Part shown: positions 7,194 to 16,440 of the stretch, piece by piece
Layout of the letters: each line of letters starts with the position of its first letter
Position numbering within the stretch: position 1 is the first letter of the stretch
From: Pollutiaquabacter sp046052345
GTDB taxonomy: Bacteria > Bacteroidota > Bacteroidia > AKYH767-A > 2013-40CM-41-45
Direction of reading: 5' to 3'
Assembly (NCBI GenBank): GCA_046052345.1
Contig: JBJOMN010000051.1
Span: 1-64,000, forward strand
DNA length: 64,000 nt
Position numbers and translations under genes: made by a program
The notes under the pieces: model-generated
Databases searched by the model: none
Seen by the model: only the letters and a program-made list of their open reading frames with translations
What the model was told of the DNA's origin: nothing

Positions 7194-8150
7194 CATTCCA
7201 AACACTTCCCGTTTCACCCACGCCTTTCCCCACTCCTGGAGATCCTGATCGCTCCAAAGTTCCGGATAGAAAATACGTTTCTGGAAGCGCGGCGGCAGGT
7301 ATTTCTGCCAGTTGGTTCCACCGGTAGCGGCAATGTCTTCAGGGTCTTTTTGCAGATAACGGACGGCTGATTTGTAATGGCTGAGCGGCCAATTGACGTT
7401 CACATTCACGTCCAGCAATTTCAGGGCATTGATCAGCTTGGGGTCCTGCTGCTCCTCCGCAGGCAGTGAACGGTACAGCACACGAAGATTCTTCCCTTGG
7501 TATTCCTTGGCCAATTTAGTCAGCTCAAAAGAGTATTTCTCCTCGAACTGACGAAGCGTAAGCGTCTTCTTTCCGGTGGCTAACTCCGTCGCTCCCGCCT
7601 TCCAGTAGATGTGCTCGAACATCTTCTCCATCGACGGAGGATTTTTCTCGAACTCTTCACGTACGTCCTTGTCCACCAATCGTGACATATCGGTGGAACA
7701 GATCTCTATCATCCTGTATTGCGCGCTCTGGAAACCGCTGGCAGGTAACAGGCTCATCCGGAACTTGAGGAACTGTCCGGGCTCCATACCGTCGACCATG
7801 ATATCGAAAGAACGGACAAGGTTCTCGAAATAGTTGTTGATCCGCTGAATGCGTTGCAGCAGGTACGTGCCGTCTACCTTCTCCCGGGCCGCGAGCTGGC
7901 TGAATTCATTAAGGCTTAATTTGAAGTACAGCTCGGTGATCTGATGATAGATGATGAAGATATGTTCATCGGGAAATGCCGTCTTGGGATTCTGCAGCGA
8001 AAGCAAGGTGTCCAAGTGGATATAATCCCAGTACGTGAGGTATTCGGCATACAAGAGGCCGTCCAGATAGGAAATCAGGTCCTGGCCCATCGCGGCATAC
8101 TTCTTCTCGAGCGCCTCGATGCGGGTGAGCAATTCGGGTTTCATTTCCAT
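7191..8150 (-). CDS. kynA: tryptophan 2,3-dioxygenase family protein
   Basis: A heme enzyme that opens the indole ring of L-tryptophan to N-formylkynurenine, the first step of the kynurenine pathway. The 319-residue protein shows the family core YIHLDTLLSLQ followed by HIFIIYHQITELYFK (about residues 44-77). H69 is the likely distal heme-pocket histidine. H258, in SHYKSAVRYLQ ahead of the ATGGTNW motif, is the likely proximal ligand. ATGs at 8150 and 8144 are both possible. No other kynurenine-pathway gene is nearby, but glutaryl-CoA dehydrogenase at 24289 could act further down tryptophan or lysine breakdown. Its stop lies in the heptad repeat shared with ispG. Confidence 0.88.
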   Translation of the reverse strand: MEMKPELLTRIEALEKKYAAMGQDLISYLDGLLYAEYLTYWDYIHLDTLLSLQNPKTAFPDEHIFIIYHQITELYFKLSLNEFSQLAAREKVDGTYLLQRIQRINNYFENLVRSFDIMVDGMEPGQFLKFRMSLLPASGFQSAQYRMIEICSTDMSRLVDKDVREEFEKNPPSMEKMFEHIYWKAGATELATGKKTLTLRQFEEKYSFELTKLAKEYQGKNLRVLYRSLPAEEQQDPKLINALKLLDVNVNVNWPLSHYKSAVRYLQKDPEDIAATGGTNWQKYLPPRFQKRIFYPELWSDQDLQEWGKAWVKREVFGM

Positions 8151-8193
8151 AAAAGCAAATGTCTTAAAAAACTCGGAAGGATGTCCGGCCGGA

Positions 8194-11100
8194 CTACCTG
8201 TTTTTGACCAGTTTGCCCGATGTCATCCGGCCCTTAGGATCCGTCAAACGGTAGAAGTAGGCCCCCGAAGGGAAAGAAGATGTTTCCAACGAAACAGTCG
8301 AGGTCAATCGCTCATCCAATACGTCCCGTCCCAAGGCGTCTGTCAGCTGCAGACGGTACTCCTCGCCGGCAGGTACTTCTACACGAAGCAGATCTGTGAA
8401 AGGGTTCGGGTAGACGCGGGACAATTCTGCAGCAGGACGACCGATTGAAGTCCCGAGCAACGTATCGATGGCGATGTTGTCGATGTATAGCGCCTGACCG
8501 AATCGCCCGATATTTACGAAAGCAAGGATGACTTCGGACTGGCCGGTGAAGGCGCTGATATCGACCGAGTCCTTCCGCCAGTCGGTCGCAGCAGGAATGA
8601 ACATCTGCGCCGTGAGTGTAGGAGCTGTGGCGAGGTCCTGGCCTCCTTTCCGATAGACGGATGTGAACGTCAGGCCGCAATCGTCCGATACGAAGACTTC
8701 CAGCGAATCGGAATAGGTCGCATTGTAATCCGCATACGCGACATCGAACGTAAGCAATGCCCCCGGCCAAGCCGACAGGTCGCACTTCGAAGTCCATACC
8801 TGGTCACGTGCACCTGCTATATCGATGTTAAAGTTGTCATATTGCATACAACGGTTGCTGAGGCCGAATCCTCCTGCACCGTTATAGATGATCCAGTTGG
8901 TGATGCCCGAACCCAATCCACGCAACCGCCAGTCGGCCGGAAACTGCCCCGACTGGAAATCCTCCCGTATTACTGTCGAGCCGGATGGAATCGTTTCGAT
9001 GAATCCGAATTTTGTAACCGTATCAGAAACTCCCTGGTCGGTCACTACCAGCGTGACATCGAAGCTGCCGGAGCTCTGGTAAACGACCTGAGGGTACATT
9101 CCCGTGAACGTGGAAGGGGCTGCGCCGGGAAATGACCATGTATATACAGCCGAAGTGCTCGCAACGGCATGCGGTACGAAACGCACGGTGTCTCCCGGGC
9201 AATAGAAGTTCCGGTAGTCGGCAGAAAAATCAGCGATGACCTCAGAAGGTTCTGCGAGTTCAGTCTCCCAGATGCCCAGCTGCCAGGTAGCCAACCGGAG
9301 CTTCGCATCCCTGTAGAACGGTACGGTACGCAGCGGATAGGAGGCTGCGGGCAAACCGCTGCCCACGACGATCCAATCGGGCATCAAAGCGTTCCGATAG
9401 AAAACAGGACCGTGATAGGTTGCGACGTAGGTACCGCCGTTAGTGCCGAACTGATGACACAAGGCTTTTATGCTTAGATTGTCCAGTACGGAGGTGGTGA
9501 TATTCGACCACGTAGTTCCCGCATTGTCACTACGGTACACTTTGTTGCCGTTTGATCCGCCGGGGAATGCGATCCAAAGCACGTCGGCATCCGTCCCGCT
9601 GATGGTAAAGAGCAATTCACGTTTGGACTGCGGAAGGACGACCTGGTTCCAGCTCACGCCGTGATCGACGGAGCGCCACAATATGCTCCGGTTATTGACC
9701 ACCTGCTGCAGGAAGAAAACGTTCTTGTTGACTCGCGACTGTTCGATCCACAACACAGGATTGGATGAAGAGTTTCCGAACGTGAACCGCGGTGAGAAGG
9801 TCTGTCCGCCATTGATGCTCTTCAAGAAAACATTGTCCTTTCCTGTATAGGCTACATTCCAGTAATCCCAGTCGAAGAGGATGCGGGAGCTTGCATTGTC
9901 CACATAGCTCTCGTTGGGGTCGGTATCCATACCGAAGGATGCCGCGTAGCCGTTGATCGTATCGGGCAGAATGACGCCGTCGATATCACTGAAATAGGTC
10001 TTGCGTTCATTGCTGTAGTTCACATATCCGGTGGCAGCTTCTCCCCCGCCGAGTTGGAGGTACTGTCCGGCCGGATAACCGTCCCTGCGCGCGGCATTCC
10101 CGTTATGATAACGCCCGCCTACCATGATATCATCGTTCCAGCCCTGGTCGAAGCCCCAGAAAGCGGCACCGTAAATACCGTAGGTACGGGATGTATGGGA
10201 AAGCATGAAGGTGGTGGAATAATTGATACCCCCGTCGCTGGCCAGCCATACTTCTTCAGTTGTAGCAGAGGTCTTATACACTTTGAGCTCCTGGTTGTCC
10301 GGATGCACATAACGTATGCTTCCGACATATCCGCCGACCGGTCCGAAATTGGCGGCACCGTCATTGCTTCGCCATAGGCTCATCCCGCCGATCAGAATCT
10401 TATTGGGATTCACCTGTGAGGCCACCAGTGCCGTGTTGTAGTAGATCTGATTATACGTGGATCCGCCCCCGTCGAAGGTCATCATGTTGGGGTGCGTGGA
10501 AGCGTTGTAGGGAGCTCCGATCAGCCCGTGCGGCAGTGACCAGCTCTCGCCGCCATCGTCACTGCGATAAACTCCTATCTGACCGTTGAGCTGCAACTGT
10601 GCCGTCGACTGGCTGGAGCCTACCAATAGGACATAGATGCGGGAGGTATCCGCTTCGGTCACCGCAATGCGCCCTCCGAAACTCTCGATCAGTCCGGCAT
10701 CGGCAGCCGGAACCGAGAACCAGCCGGTCGTCTTGGGTAAGAACGTGGCACCGGTATCCAGTGATTTCTGGAAATACGGAATCTTGGTAACGGGATCGTA
10801 CCTGAGCGCATAGACGACTGCGGGGTTCAGAGGATTCATGGCCACCGACTGGCATTGTCCGCCGTAGACTCCGGACCAGTTAATTCCGCCGTCGACAGAA
10901 CGGTAGAGCGAATCGGCGGCTGCGGCAAATACGACGGAGGGATCATAGCTGCTGTACAGGAACTGGAAAACCTGCAGCGCACGTGAGGACAGACTTCCGG
11001 AAAGGATCCTCGTCCAGGTAGTCCCGCCGTCCGTACTGCGATACCACCGTTCGTCCGCACACATGAGCACCTCGTTCTCGTTTACGGGATGCACGGCGAT

Positions 11101-11646
11101 AGCCGTAACCGTAACGTGGTCGTAATTGGATGAAAGATAGTTCCAGTGGATTCCACGGTCGGAAGTACGGTAGACTCCGCCGTTCTCAGTGCCGCAATAA
11201 AGCACATCCGGGTTGGACAGGCTCCTGTCTATGCAATAGACATTCGCGTGCCAGGAAATGGGAACCACGGGATCTGAAGGCACATTCCTCCGACGATAAT
11301 TCACTTCGGGACCCACGAAGGACCAGGGTGCTCCGGAAGAGCGACGGGACAGCGCAGCCGGATGGGTTGCAGTCGGCCGATGGACAGAACCATCCTCCGC
11401 TACGAATTCCTGAACGAACCTTCTCCAATGCCGGTAATAGCCGGTGTATGGTGTCTGTTCAAAGGGATGGGTACTGTAATAGGATTCATACGCTGCATCC
11501 ACGGCATACACATTGACGTCACTGCGACACATCATACGCACCCATTCCGGCGCTGCAGGGTCCGTGGTATCAGGCGCGGCAAGGCGAAGCTGAGGGAGTG
11601 CGGTAAACGGTGAAGCAAGGAACAGCAGTAACAGCAGACGTTTCAT
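8194..11646 (-). CDS. secreted BNR beta-propeller/PKD protein with T9SS type A sorting domain
   Basis: A 1150-residue exported protein. A signal peptide covers about residues 1-18. A long region follows with Asp-box/BNR motifs of the sortilin type (YRSTDGGTTW, YRSDDGGESW, YRSDNAGTTW), forming beta-propellers. A PKD domain lies at about 801-885 (YTWSFPGA), a jelly-roll 'choice-of-anchor' region at about 890-1060, and a C-terminal T9SS sorting domain at about 1076-1150 (starting VYPNPFTD, with ALGRDV). The propeller suggests carbohydrate or protein binding at the surface, but no catalytic motif is evident. The ATG at 11646 is chosen because it opens directly on the signal peptide. It lies 28 bases downstream of the DUF3108 gene, so cotranscription is likely. 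Confidence 0.9.
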   Translation of the reverse strand: MKRLLLLLFLASPFTALPQLRLAAPDTTDPAAPEWVRMMCRSDVNVYAVDAAYESYYSTHPFEQTPYTGYYRHWRRFVQEFVAEDGSVHRPTATHPAALSRRSSGAPWSFVGPEVNYRRRNVPSDPVVPISWHANVYCIDRSLSNPDVLYCGTENGGVYRTSDRGIHWNYLSSNYDHVTVTAIAVHPVNENEVLMCADERWYRSTDGGTTWTRILSGSLSSRALQVFQFLYSSYDPSVVFAAAADSLYRSVDGGINWSGVYGGQCQSVAMNPLNPAVVYALRYDPVTKIPYFQKSLDTGATFLPKTTGWFSVPAADAGLIESFGGRIAVTEADTSRIYVLLVGSSQSTAQLQLNGQIGVYRSDDGGESWSLPHGLIGAPYNASTHPNMMTFDGGGSTYNQIYYNTALVASQVNPNKILIGGMSLWRSNDGAANFGPVGGYVGSIRYVHPDNQELKVYKTSATTEEVWLASDGGINYSTTFMLSHTSRTYGIYGAAFWGFDQGWNDDIMVGGRYHNGNAARRDGYPAGQYLQLGGGEAATGYVNYSNERKTYFSDIDGVILPDTINGYAASFGMDTDPNESYVDNASSRILFDWDYWNVAYTGKDNVFLKSINGGQTFSPRFTFGNSSSNPVLWIEQSRVNKNVFFLQQVVNNRSILWRSVDHGVSWNQVVLPQSKRELLFTISGTDADVLWIAFPGGSNGNKVYRSDNAGTTWSNITTSVLDNLSIKALCHQFGTNGGTYVATYHGPVFYRNALMPDWIVVGSGLPAASYPLRTVPFYRDAKLRLATWQLGIWETELAEPSEVIADFSADYRNFYCPGDTVRFVPHAVASTSAVYTWSFPGAAPSTFTGMYPQVVYQSSGSFDVTLVVTDQGVSDTVTKFGFIETIPSGSTVIREDFQSGQFPADWRLRGLGSGITNWIIYNGAGGFGLSNRCMQYDNFNIDIAGARDQVWTSKCDLSAWPGALLTFDVAYADYNATYSDSLEVFVSDDCGLTFTSVYRKGGQDLATAPTLTAQMFIPAATDWRKDSVDISAFTGQSEVILAFVNIGRFGQALYIDNIAIDTLLGTSIGRPAAELSRVYPNPFTDLLRVEVPAGEEYRLQLTDALGRDVLDERLTSTVSLETSSFPSGAYFYRLTDPKGRMTSGKLVKNR

Positions 11647-11674
11647 ACTGCTAAAGTACGAAAAGCGGGAAGTG

Positions 11675-12466
11675 TCACTTGGCGACAAGCGCCGGAGGAT
11701 TCAGAAGGTTCTCGTAGCCGGTGAGATCCATCTTAATGGAACCCACAAGGATATTCGACTGGACACGGACGGGTATGCGGTTCATGTCATCACTTACCCA
11801 GACGGTCATGTCCTCTTCCTCTTTGAACACCCTTCCCTCCTGCAACACGGGACGGAAGATGATGCAATCGAAGGTCCCAAGGTCCGTGCGTAATTTTTCG
11901 CGTCCGATGAATTTGATGTTCAAAGGGATGATTGCATCGTCCAGGTAACCGTTGATGGGAAAGATGTCGCCCGGCTTGGAGTCCTTGAAATCGATCGTCC
12001 TCGCGTAATAGAAAGCCGATATCAGGTCCTGGGTGTTCTCAGGCATATAAATGGTCTTCTTCTCACTCATTACCGAGTCCTTGTAATGGTTGAAGATCGC
12101 CCGCTGTTTCTTCTTGTATCCGCCTTCTTCGATATTCCTGAGGAATAACCAGGGCAGCATGGCTTCGCTGTCGACAAAGGATTCGAAGCGGTCACGCACC
12201 TTGAAAAACCAGTCGAAGGCGCCGACGGATTTTCCGGTGCCGATGACGTGGTAGCACTCCCTGGTACCGATCTTCTTGATGGCAGGCGCCACCTCCAGGG
12301 TTGCAACCCCTGCATCCACGAAACCGTAATGCAACCGGAAGGTCAGTTTCTCGCCGGTCTTAAAGGATCGGTTTTCAATTGTACGCAGCCGTTGCTGACC
12401 CGCTACTTTACCGCTGCGTGTGAAGCAGCATAAAAGGAGGAAGAGGAAGGTGGGAATAAGGCGCAT
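11675..12466 (-). CDS. DUF3108 domain-containing exported protein
   Basis: A 263-residue protein with a signal peptide (about residues 1-24), then a DUF3108-like beta-rich domain. The motif FRLHYGFVDAGVATLEV near 45-62 and the tail motif TVWVSDDMNRIPVRVQS near 222-238 are characteristic. The family fold resembles lipid-binding LolA/LppX-type half barrels, but its function is unknown. It is probably periplasmic and could be a lipoprotein-independent carrier, which is inference only. It lies immediately upstream of, and in the same direction as, the secreted propeller gene. Confidence 0.82.
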   Translation of the reverse strand: MRLIPTFLFLLLCCFTRSGKVAGQQRLRTIENRSFKTGEKLTFRLHYGFVDAGVATLEVAPAIKKIGTRECYHVIGTGKSVGAFDWFFKVRDRFESFVDSEAMLPWLFLRNIEEGGYKKKQRAIFNHYKDSVMSEKKTIYMPENTQDLISAFYYARTIDFKDSKPGDIFPINGYLDDAIIPLNIKFIGREKLRTDLGTFDCIIFRPVLQEGRVFKEEEDMTVWVSDDMNRIPVRVQSNILVGSIKMDLTGYENLLNPPALVAK

Positions 12467-12559
12467 ATGTTCCCTGAAGGCAACTTTCAGGCCAAAACGA
12501 AATAAACAGGCGGAAAATTATATTAATCCGCAGACGCCTTCACGGAAAAACCGAAATGA

Positions 12560-13381
12560 TCAGCCGATGTTGCCGCCGAGTGTTTCATCATCGGACTCTT
12601 CGGCTGCGGACTGCTCTTCTTCGGAGGGATTTTCAAGGTTCTCCATGAAAATCTGACGGCGATCCGGTACGGGGAGTTCGGATTCTTCAACCAGCTCGGA
12701 ACCTGTTTCCTCTTCCATGGAAGGCATACTGATCTCATCGAAGGAAGTCTCTTCGACGTCAATAGTGAATTCCTGCTCTGTCGTGACCGGCTCCACGGAA
12801 TCATCCGAAGCTGTATCGGACGCATCCAGGGGCATACCGATCTCATTGCTCTCGGTCTGGATGTCTTTCAGTTGCGGCAGGTCTTTCACCGATTTGATGC
12901 CGAAATAATCCATGAAGCTGTCGCTGGTGCTGTATAGTATCGGACGACCGGCACCTTCGCTTTTTCCGGAGATGGAGATGAGTTCCTTCTCCAGCAACTT
13001 CTGAATGGCATAGTCACAGTTCACACCGCGGATACGCTCGATCTCAGGCTTGGAGATCGGCTGGCGGTAGGCGATGATGGACAGGGTTTCCATCTGAGCG
13101 ACAGAAAGACGCTTCTTGGCCTTGTGCTGGATAAGGGCATTCACCGTAGGGAAATAATCCTTCTTGGTAAGGAACTGGTAGCCTTCCGAAATCTCCACCA
13201 ACTCGAATGCGAACTCGTCTCCGAGGTACTTTTCGCGGATCGTCTCCGCGGCGGCTACGATCTCTTCCTCTGTCAATTCCCAGCCGTAGCTGAGCTTGAG
13301 GGAGGCGGCAATTTCCTGGATTCCAAGACTCTGTTCGGAACAGAAAATCAGGGCTTCGATATGTTGGTGCAGTTGGTTCAT
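12560..13381 (-). CDS. scpB: segregation and condensation protein B with acidic tail
   Basis: ScpB is the winged-helix (kite) subunit of the SMC-ScpAB condensin that helps chromosome organisation and segregation. Residues 1 to about 165 form the two winged-helix domains, with the family signature LSIIAYRQPISKPEIERIRG near 105-125. From about 170 to 273 the protein continues as a highly acidic, serine-rich tail without obvious fold. Such a tail is longer than in the compact Firmicutes proteins. scpA and smc are not in the window. An exact -7 element at 13422-13429 with a TTG box 21 bases upstream indicates its own promoter, well separated from leuS upstream. Confidence 0.93.
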   Translation of the reverse strand: MNQLHQHIEALIFCSEQSLGIQEIAASLKLSYGWELTEEEIVAAAETIREKYLGDEFAFELVEISEGYQFLTKKDYFPTVNALIQHKAKKRLSVAQMETLSIIAYRQPISKPEIERIRGVNCDYAIQKLLEKELISISGKSEGAGRPILYSTSDSFMDYFGIKSVKDLPQLKDIQTESNEIGMPLDASDTASDDSVEPVTTEQEFTIDVEETSFDEISMPSMEEETGSELVEESELPVPDRRQIFMENLENPSEEEQSAAEESDDETLGGNIG

Positions 13382-13421
13382 TTTTGGCAGTAAAATCCCT
13401 TTTTTGAGCTGATTTCGAATC

Positions 13422-13429
13422 CAAACTTA
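13422..13429 (-). promoter_or_regulatory. -7 promoter element for scpB
   Basis: On the minus strand this reads TAAGTTTG, an exact TAnnTTTG match. A TTG at 13451-13453 (minus) lies 21 bases upstream, within the 17-23 range of the Bacteroidota promoter. Confidence 0.7.
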
Positions 13430-13503
13430 TCAAAATCCGCTCTAATAATCCAATTTATGAAATGCCTGAAGCAATAAGGGACTAATTCTAAGCAGAATAG
13501 GTT

Positions 13504-16284
13504 TTACACAACGATGTTTACGATACGGCCGGGGACGACCACCACTTTCTTCGGGGGCTTTCCGTCCAGAATACGTTGAACCGCCTCCGTTTTAAGGACC
13601 TCCGCCTCGATCTCCTCCTTGGAGAGTCGCAGTGAGATCTCCAGGTTGAATTTGGTCTTGCCGTTGAACGAAACGGGATACGAGAAAGCGTCCTCTTGCA
13701 GGTACTCCTCGGCCAGAGCGGGGAAGCGGGCTGCCGTTACGCTCTGCTGATGACCAAGTCGGCTCCATAGCTCCTCCGCGATGTGCGGGGCGAACGGAGC
13801 GAGGACGACCGTCAGCGGCTCGAGGATCGCGCGGTGGTTGCACTTGATTTCCGACAGCTCGTTCACGCAGATCATGAAAGCGCTTACAGAGGTATTGAAA
13901 GACAGTCGCTCCATGTCGTCCTGAACACGCTTGATGAGCTTATGCAAAGCCTTGAGTTCTTTCCGGCCCGGCGACTCATCGCTTACGACAAAAATTTCGC
14001 CAGCGTGAAACAATCTCCAGAACTTGCGAAGGAATCCGGCAGTGCCGGTGATGCCGCTGGTGTTCCAGGGTTTCGAGAGTTCAAGCGGCCCGAGGAACAT
14101 CTCGTACAGGCGGAAACAGTCGGCACCATATCGCTCGATCATGTCATCCGGATTGACGACGTTCCATTTTGATTTGGACATCTTCTCCACCTCCGCTCCG
14201 CAGACGTACTTTCCGTCCTCCAGGATGAACTCGGCACTCGCGTTTTCGGGGCGCCATTTCCGGAATGCTTCCAGATCGAGAACATCGTTCTCGACGATGT
14301 TCACATCGACATGCAAAGCGGTGGTTTCGTAGCCTCCGCGCAGGTTGTACGATACGTATTGGTTGGTATCCTTGATCCTGTAAACGAAGTTGGAGCGGCC
14401 CTGGATCATTCCCTGATTGACCAGACGGAAGGCAGGTTCCTTGACAGGTACATATCCGCGATCGTGCAGGAACTTGGTCCAGAAACGGACATAAAGAAGG
14501 TGACCGGTAGCATGTTCGGAGCCGCCGATGTAGAGGTCCACATCGCCCCAGTAGTCGACGGATTCCTTCGATGCGAAAGCGGATGCGTTTCCGGGATCCA
14601 TATACCTCAGGAAATACCAGGAGGATCCTGCCCAGCCGGGCATGGTCGTGGTTTCGAGCGGATGTCCTTTATAGTTCCAGTCGGCGGCTCGTGCCAACGG
14701 AGGTTCTCCGGTAGAAGTAGGCAGGAATTTATCGACCTCCGGAAGCACGACCGGGAGATCCTTCTCCTCGACAGGAAACGGAACTCCGTCCTTATAATAG
14801 ACCGGAATGGGTTCGCCCCAATACCGTTGCCGCCCGAATGCGGCATCACGCAGTCGATAATTGATCTTGCCCTTGCCGGCACCCTGCTTTTCGATTTCAC
14901 GCACAGCGGCTGAAACGGCCTCTTTGACTTCCAGACCGTCCAGAAAACCGGAGTTCATGCATGTGCCTTCCTTGGCGTCCCAGCTTTCTTTTTGGACGTC
15001 CGTTCCTTCAGGCGCGGAAATGACCTGCAGGATGGGCAATCCGAAACGCGTGGCAAAAAGGTGGTCGCGTGAGTCGTGGGCGGGAACCGCCATAACGGCC
15101 CCGGTGCCGTACCCCGCAAGGACATATTCCCCAACCCATACCGGTATCTTTTTTCCGGTGAAAGGATGCAACGCATAGGCGCCGGTGAAACAGCCACTGA
15201 CGGTCTTGGTCATTTGACGCTCACGTTCGGTCTTGTTCTTCGCAGTGCTCACATAGGCCTCCACCGCTGCGCGCTGTTCGGACGTGGTGATGGCATCCAC
15301 GAGTTCATGTTCGGGAGCGAGTGTGAGAAAAGATACTCCGAAGACGGTATCAGGACGCGTGGTGAAGACCTCTATGGAGGCATCGTGACCGTCGAGCCGG
15401 AAGAAGAGGGAGGCTCCTTCCGACCGACCGATCCAGTTGCGCTGGTGCTCCTTGATGGAGTCGCTCCATTCGATGATCTCAAGGTCGTTGAGCAGGCGTT
15501 CCGCATAGGCGGTGATCCGCATGCTCCATTGACGCATCTGTTTGCGTTCCACCGGGTGACCGCCGCGTTCGGAGACCCCTTCTTTCACTTCATCGTTGGC
15601 AAGGACGGTACCGAGGGCAGGGCACCAGTTCACCCATGCTTCGCCGAGGTAGGCCAGGCGGAACTCCATCAGTACATCGCTCTTCTCTTTCTCGGAGAAA
15701 TTTTTCCATTCCGGTGCGGTGAATGGGGCGACGGAATGTTCAATGTCACCGGTGAGCACCCGGTCGCCGGAGCCCGAGAAGCCGTTCTCTTCAAAATGTC
15801 GCACCAGCGATTCGATCGGTTCGGCACGGTCGGTCGATGGATTGTACCAGGAGCCGAACAATTGCAGGAAGATCCACTGCGTCCATTTGTAATAGTCAGG
15901 ATCACAGGTCCGGACCTCCCGCGTCCAGTCGTAGCAGAACCCGATATTGTCGAGCTGCTCCCGGTATCGCCGTATGTTCTGTTCGGTGGTCACACTCGGA
16001 TGCTGACCGGTCTGGATGGCGTACTGCTCTGCGGGAAGGCCGAAAGCATCGTATCCCATCGGGTGGAGTACGTTGAAGCCTTTGAGTCGCTTGTAACGAG
16101 CATAGATGTCGGAGGCGATGTACCCCAAGGGATGTCCCACGTGCAATCCTGCACCGCTGGGGTACGGAAACATGTCCAACACATAGCATTTCGGACGGGA
16201 AGTATCCGTCTCCACCCTATACGTCTGCCGGTCTCTCCAGACCTGCTGCCATTTCCTTTCTATTTCCCTGGGATTGTATTCCAT
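13504..16284 (-). CDS. leuS: leucyl-tRNA synthetase
   Basis: A class Ia aminoacyl-tRNA synthetase that charges tRNA-Leu. The 926-residue protein has the HIGH-type motif in SGAGLHVGHPLGY (about residues 40-52), an editing (CP1) domain in the middle with a threonine-rich segment (TTRPDTVFG, near 308-317), the WYFLRYMD catalytic segment and KMSKSKWNVVNP near residue 700. An insert of about 60 residues before KMSKS (through DLEAFRKWRP) makes it longer than the E. coli enzyme. The ATG at 16284 gives the normal N-terminus (EYNPREIERKWQ). It has its own promoter at 16295-16324 and is divergent from ftsX. Confidence 0.98.
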   Translation of the reverse strand: MEYNPREIERKWQQVWRDRQTYRVETDTSRPKCYVLDMFPYPSGAGLHVGHPLGYIASDIYARYKRLKGFNVLHPMGYDAFGLPAEQYAIQTGQHPSVTTEQNIRRYREQLDNIGFCYDWTREVRTCDPDYYKWTQWIFLQLFGSWYNPSTDRAEPIESLVRHFEENGFSGSGDRVLTGDIEHSVAPFTAPEWKNFSEKEKSDVLMEFRLAYLGEAWVNWCPALGTVLANDEVKEGVSERGGHPVERKQMRQWSMRITAYAERLLNDLEIIEWSDSIKEHQRNWIGRSEGASLFFRLDGHDASIEVFTTRPDTVFGVSFLTLAPEHELVDAITTSEQRAAVEAYVSTAKNKTERERQMTKTVSGCFTGAYALHPFTGKKIPVWVGEYVLAGYGTGAVMAVPAHDSRDHLFATRFGLPILQVISAPEGTDVQKESWDAKEGTCMNSGFLDGLEVKEAVSAAVREIEKQGAGKGKINYRLRDAAFGRQRYWGEPIPVYYKDGVPFPVEEKDLPVVLPEVDKFLPTSTGEPPLARAADWNYKGHPLETTTMPGWAGSSWYFLRYMDPGNASAFASKESVDYWGDVDLYIGGSEHATGHLLYVRFWTKFLHDRGYVPVKEPAFRLVNQGMIQGRSNFVYRIKDTNQYVSYNLRGGYETTALHVDVNIVENDVLDLEAFRKWRPENASAEFILEDGKYVCGAEVEKMSKSKWNVVNPDDMIERYGADCFRLYEMFLGPLELSKPWNTSGITGTAGFLRKFWRLFHAGEIFVVSDESPGRKELKALHKLIKRVQDDMERLSFNTSVSAFMICVNELSEIKCNHRAILEPLTVVLAPFAPHIAEELWSRLGHQQSVTAARFPALAEEYLQEDAFSYPVSFNGKTKFNLEISLRLSKEEIEAEVLKTEAVQRILDGKPPKKVVVVPGRIVNIVV

Positions 16285-16294
16285 AGCGACCGGA

Positions 16295-16324
16295 CGAAGA
16301 TACGAAAGGGACTTCCTTTGTCAA
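16295..16324 (-). promoter_or_regulatory. promoter for leuS (TTG-N19-TATCTTCG)
   Basis: On the minus strand a TTG (16324-16322) is followed by 19 bases and then TATCTTCG (16302-16295), one base from TAnnTTTG. It ends 11 bases before the leuS ATG. Confidence 0.6.
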
Positions 16325-16426
16325 TTCATTTGTGCAGCGAGACACACGACCGGACCGATCGTTAACTGTTCAAAAACCGGAGTAAAACATCCTTCAGGCG
16401 GAGGTCAGCTGCGATGAGAGCGGGGA

Positions 16427-16434
16427 TACTTTTG
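16427..16434 (+). promoter_or_regulatory. -7 promoter element for ftsX
   Basis: TACTTTTG matches TAnnTTTG exactly and ends seven bases before the ATG at 16441. This supports that ATG over the in-frame ATG at 16414 and suggests a leaderless message. Confidence 0.5.
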
Positions 16435-16440
16435 TCCTCG

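Noticed and set aside
15076..16365. A 429-codon plus-strand frame opposite leuS, and a 366-codon minus-strand frame opposite queA (19420-20520).
   Set aside because: Both lie entirely antisense to unmistakable conserved enzymes and lack any recognisable motif or promoter.
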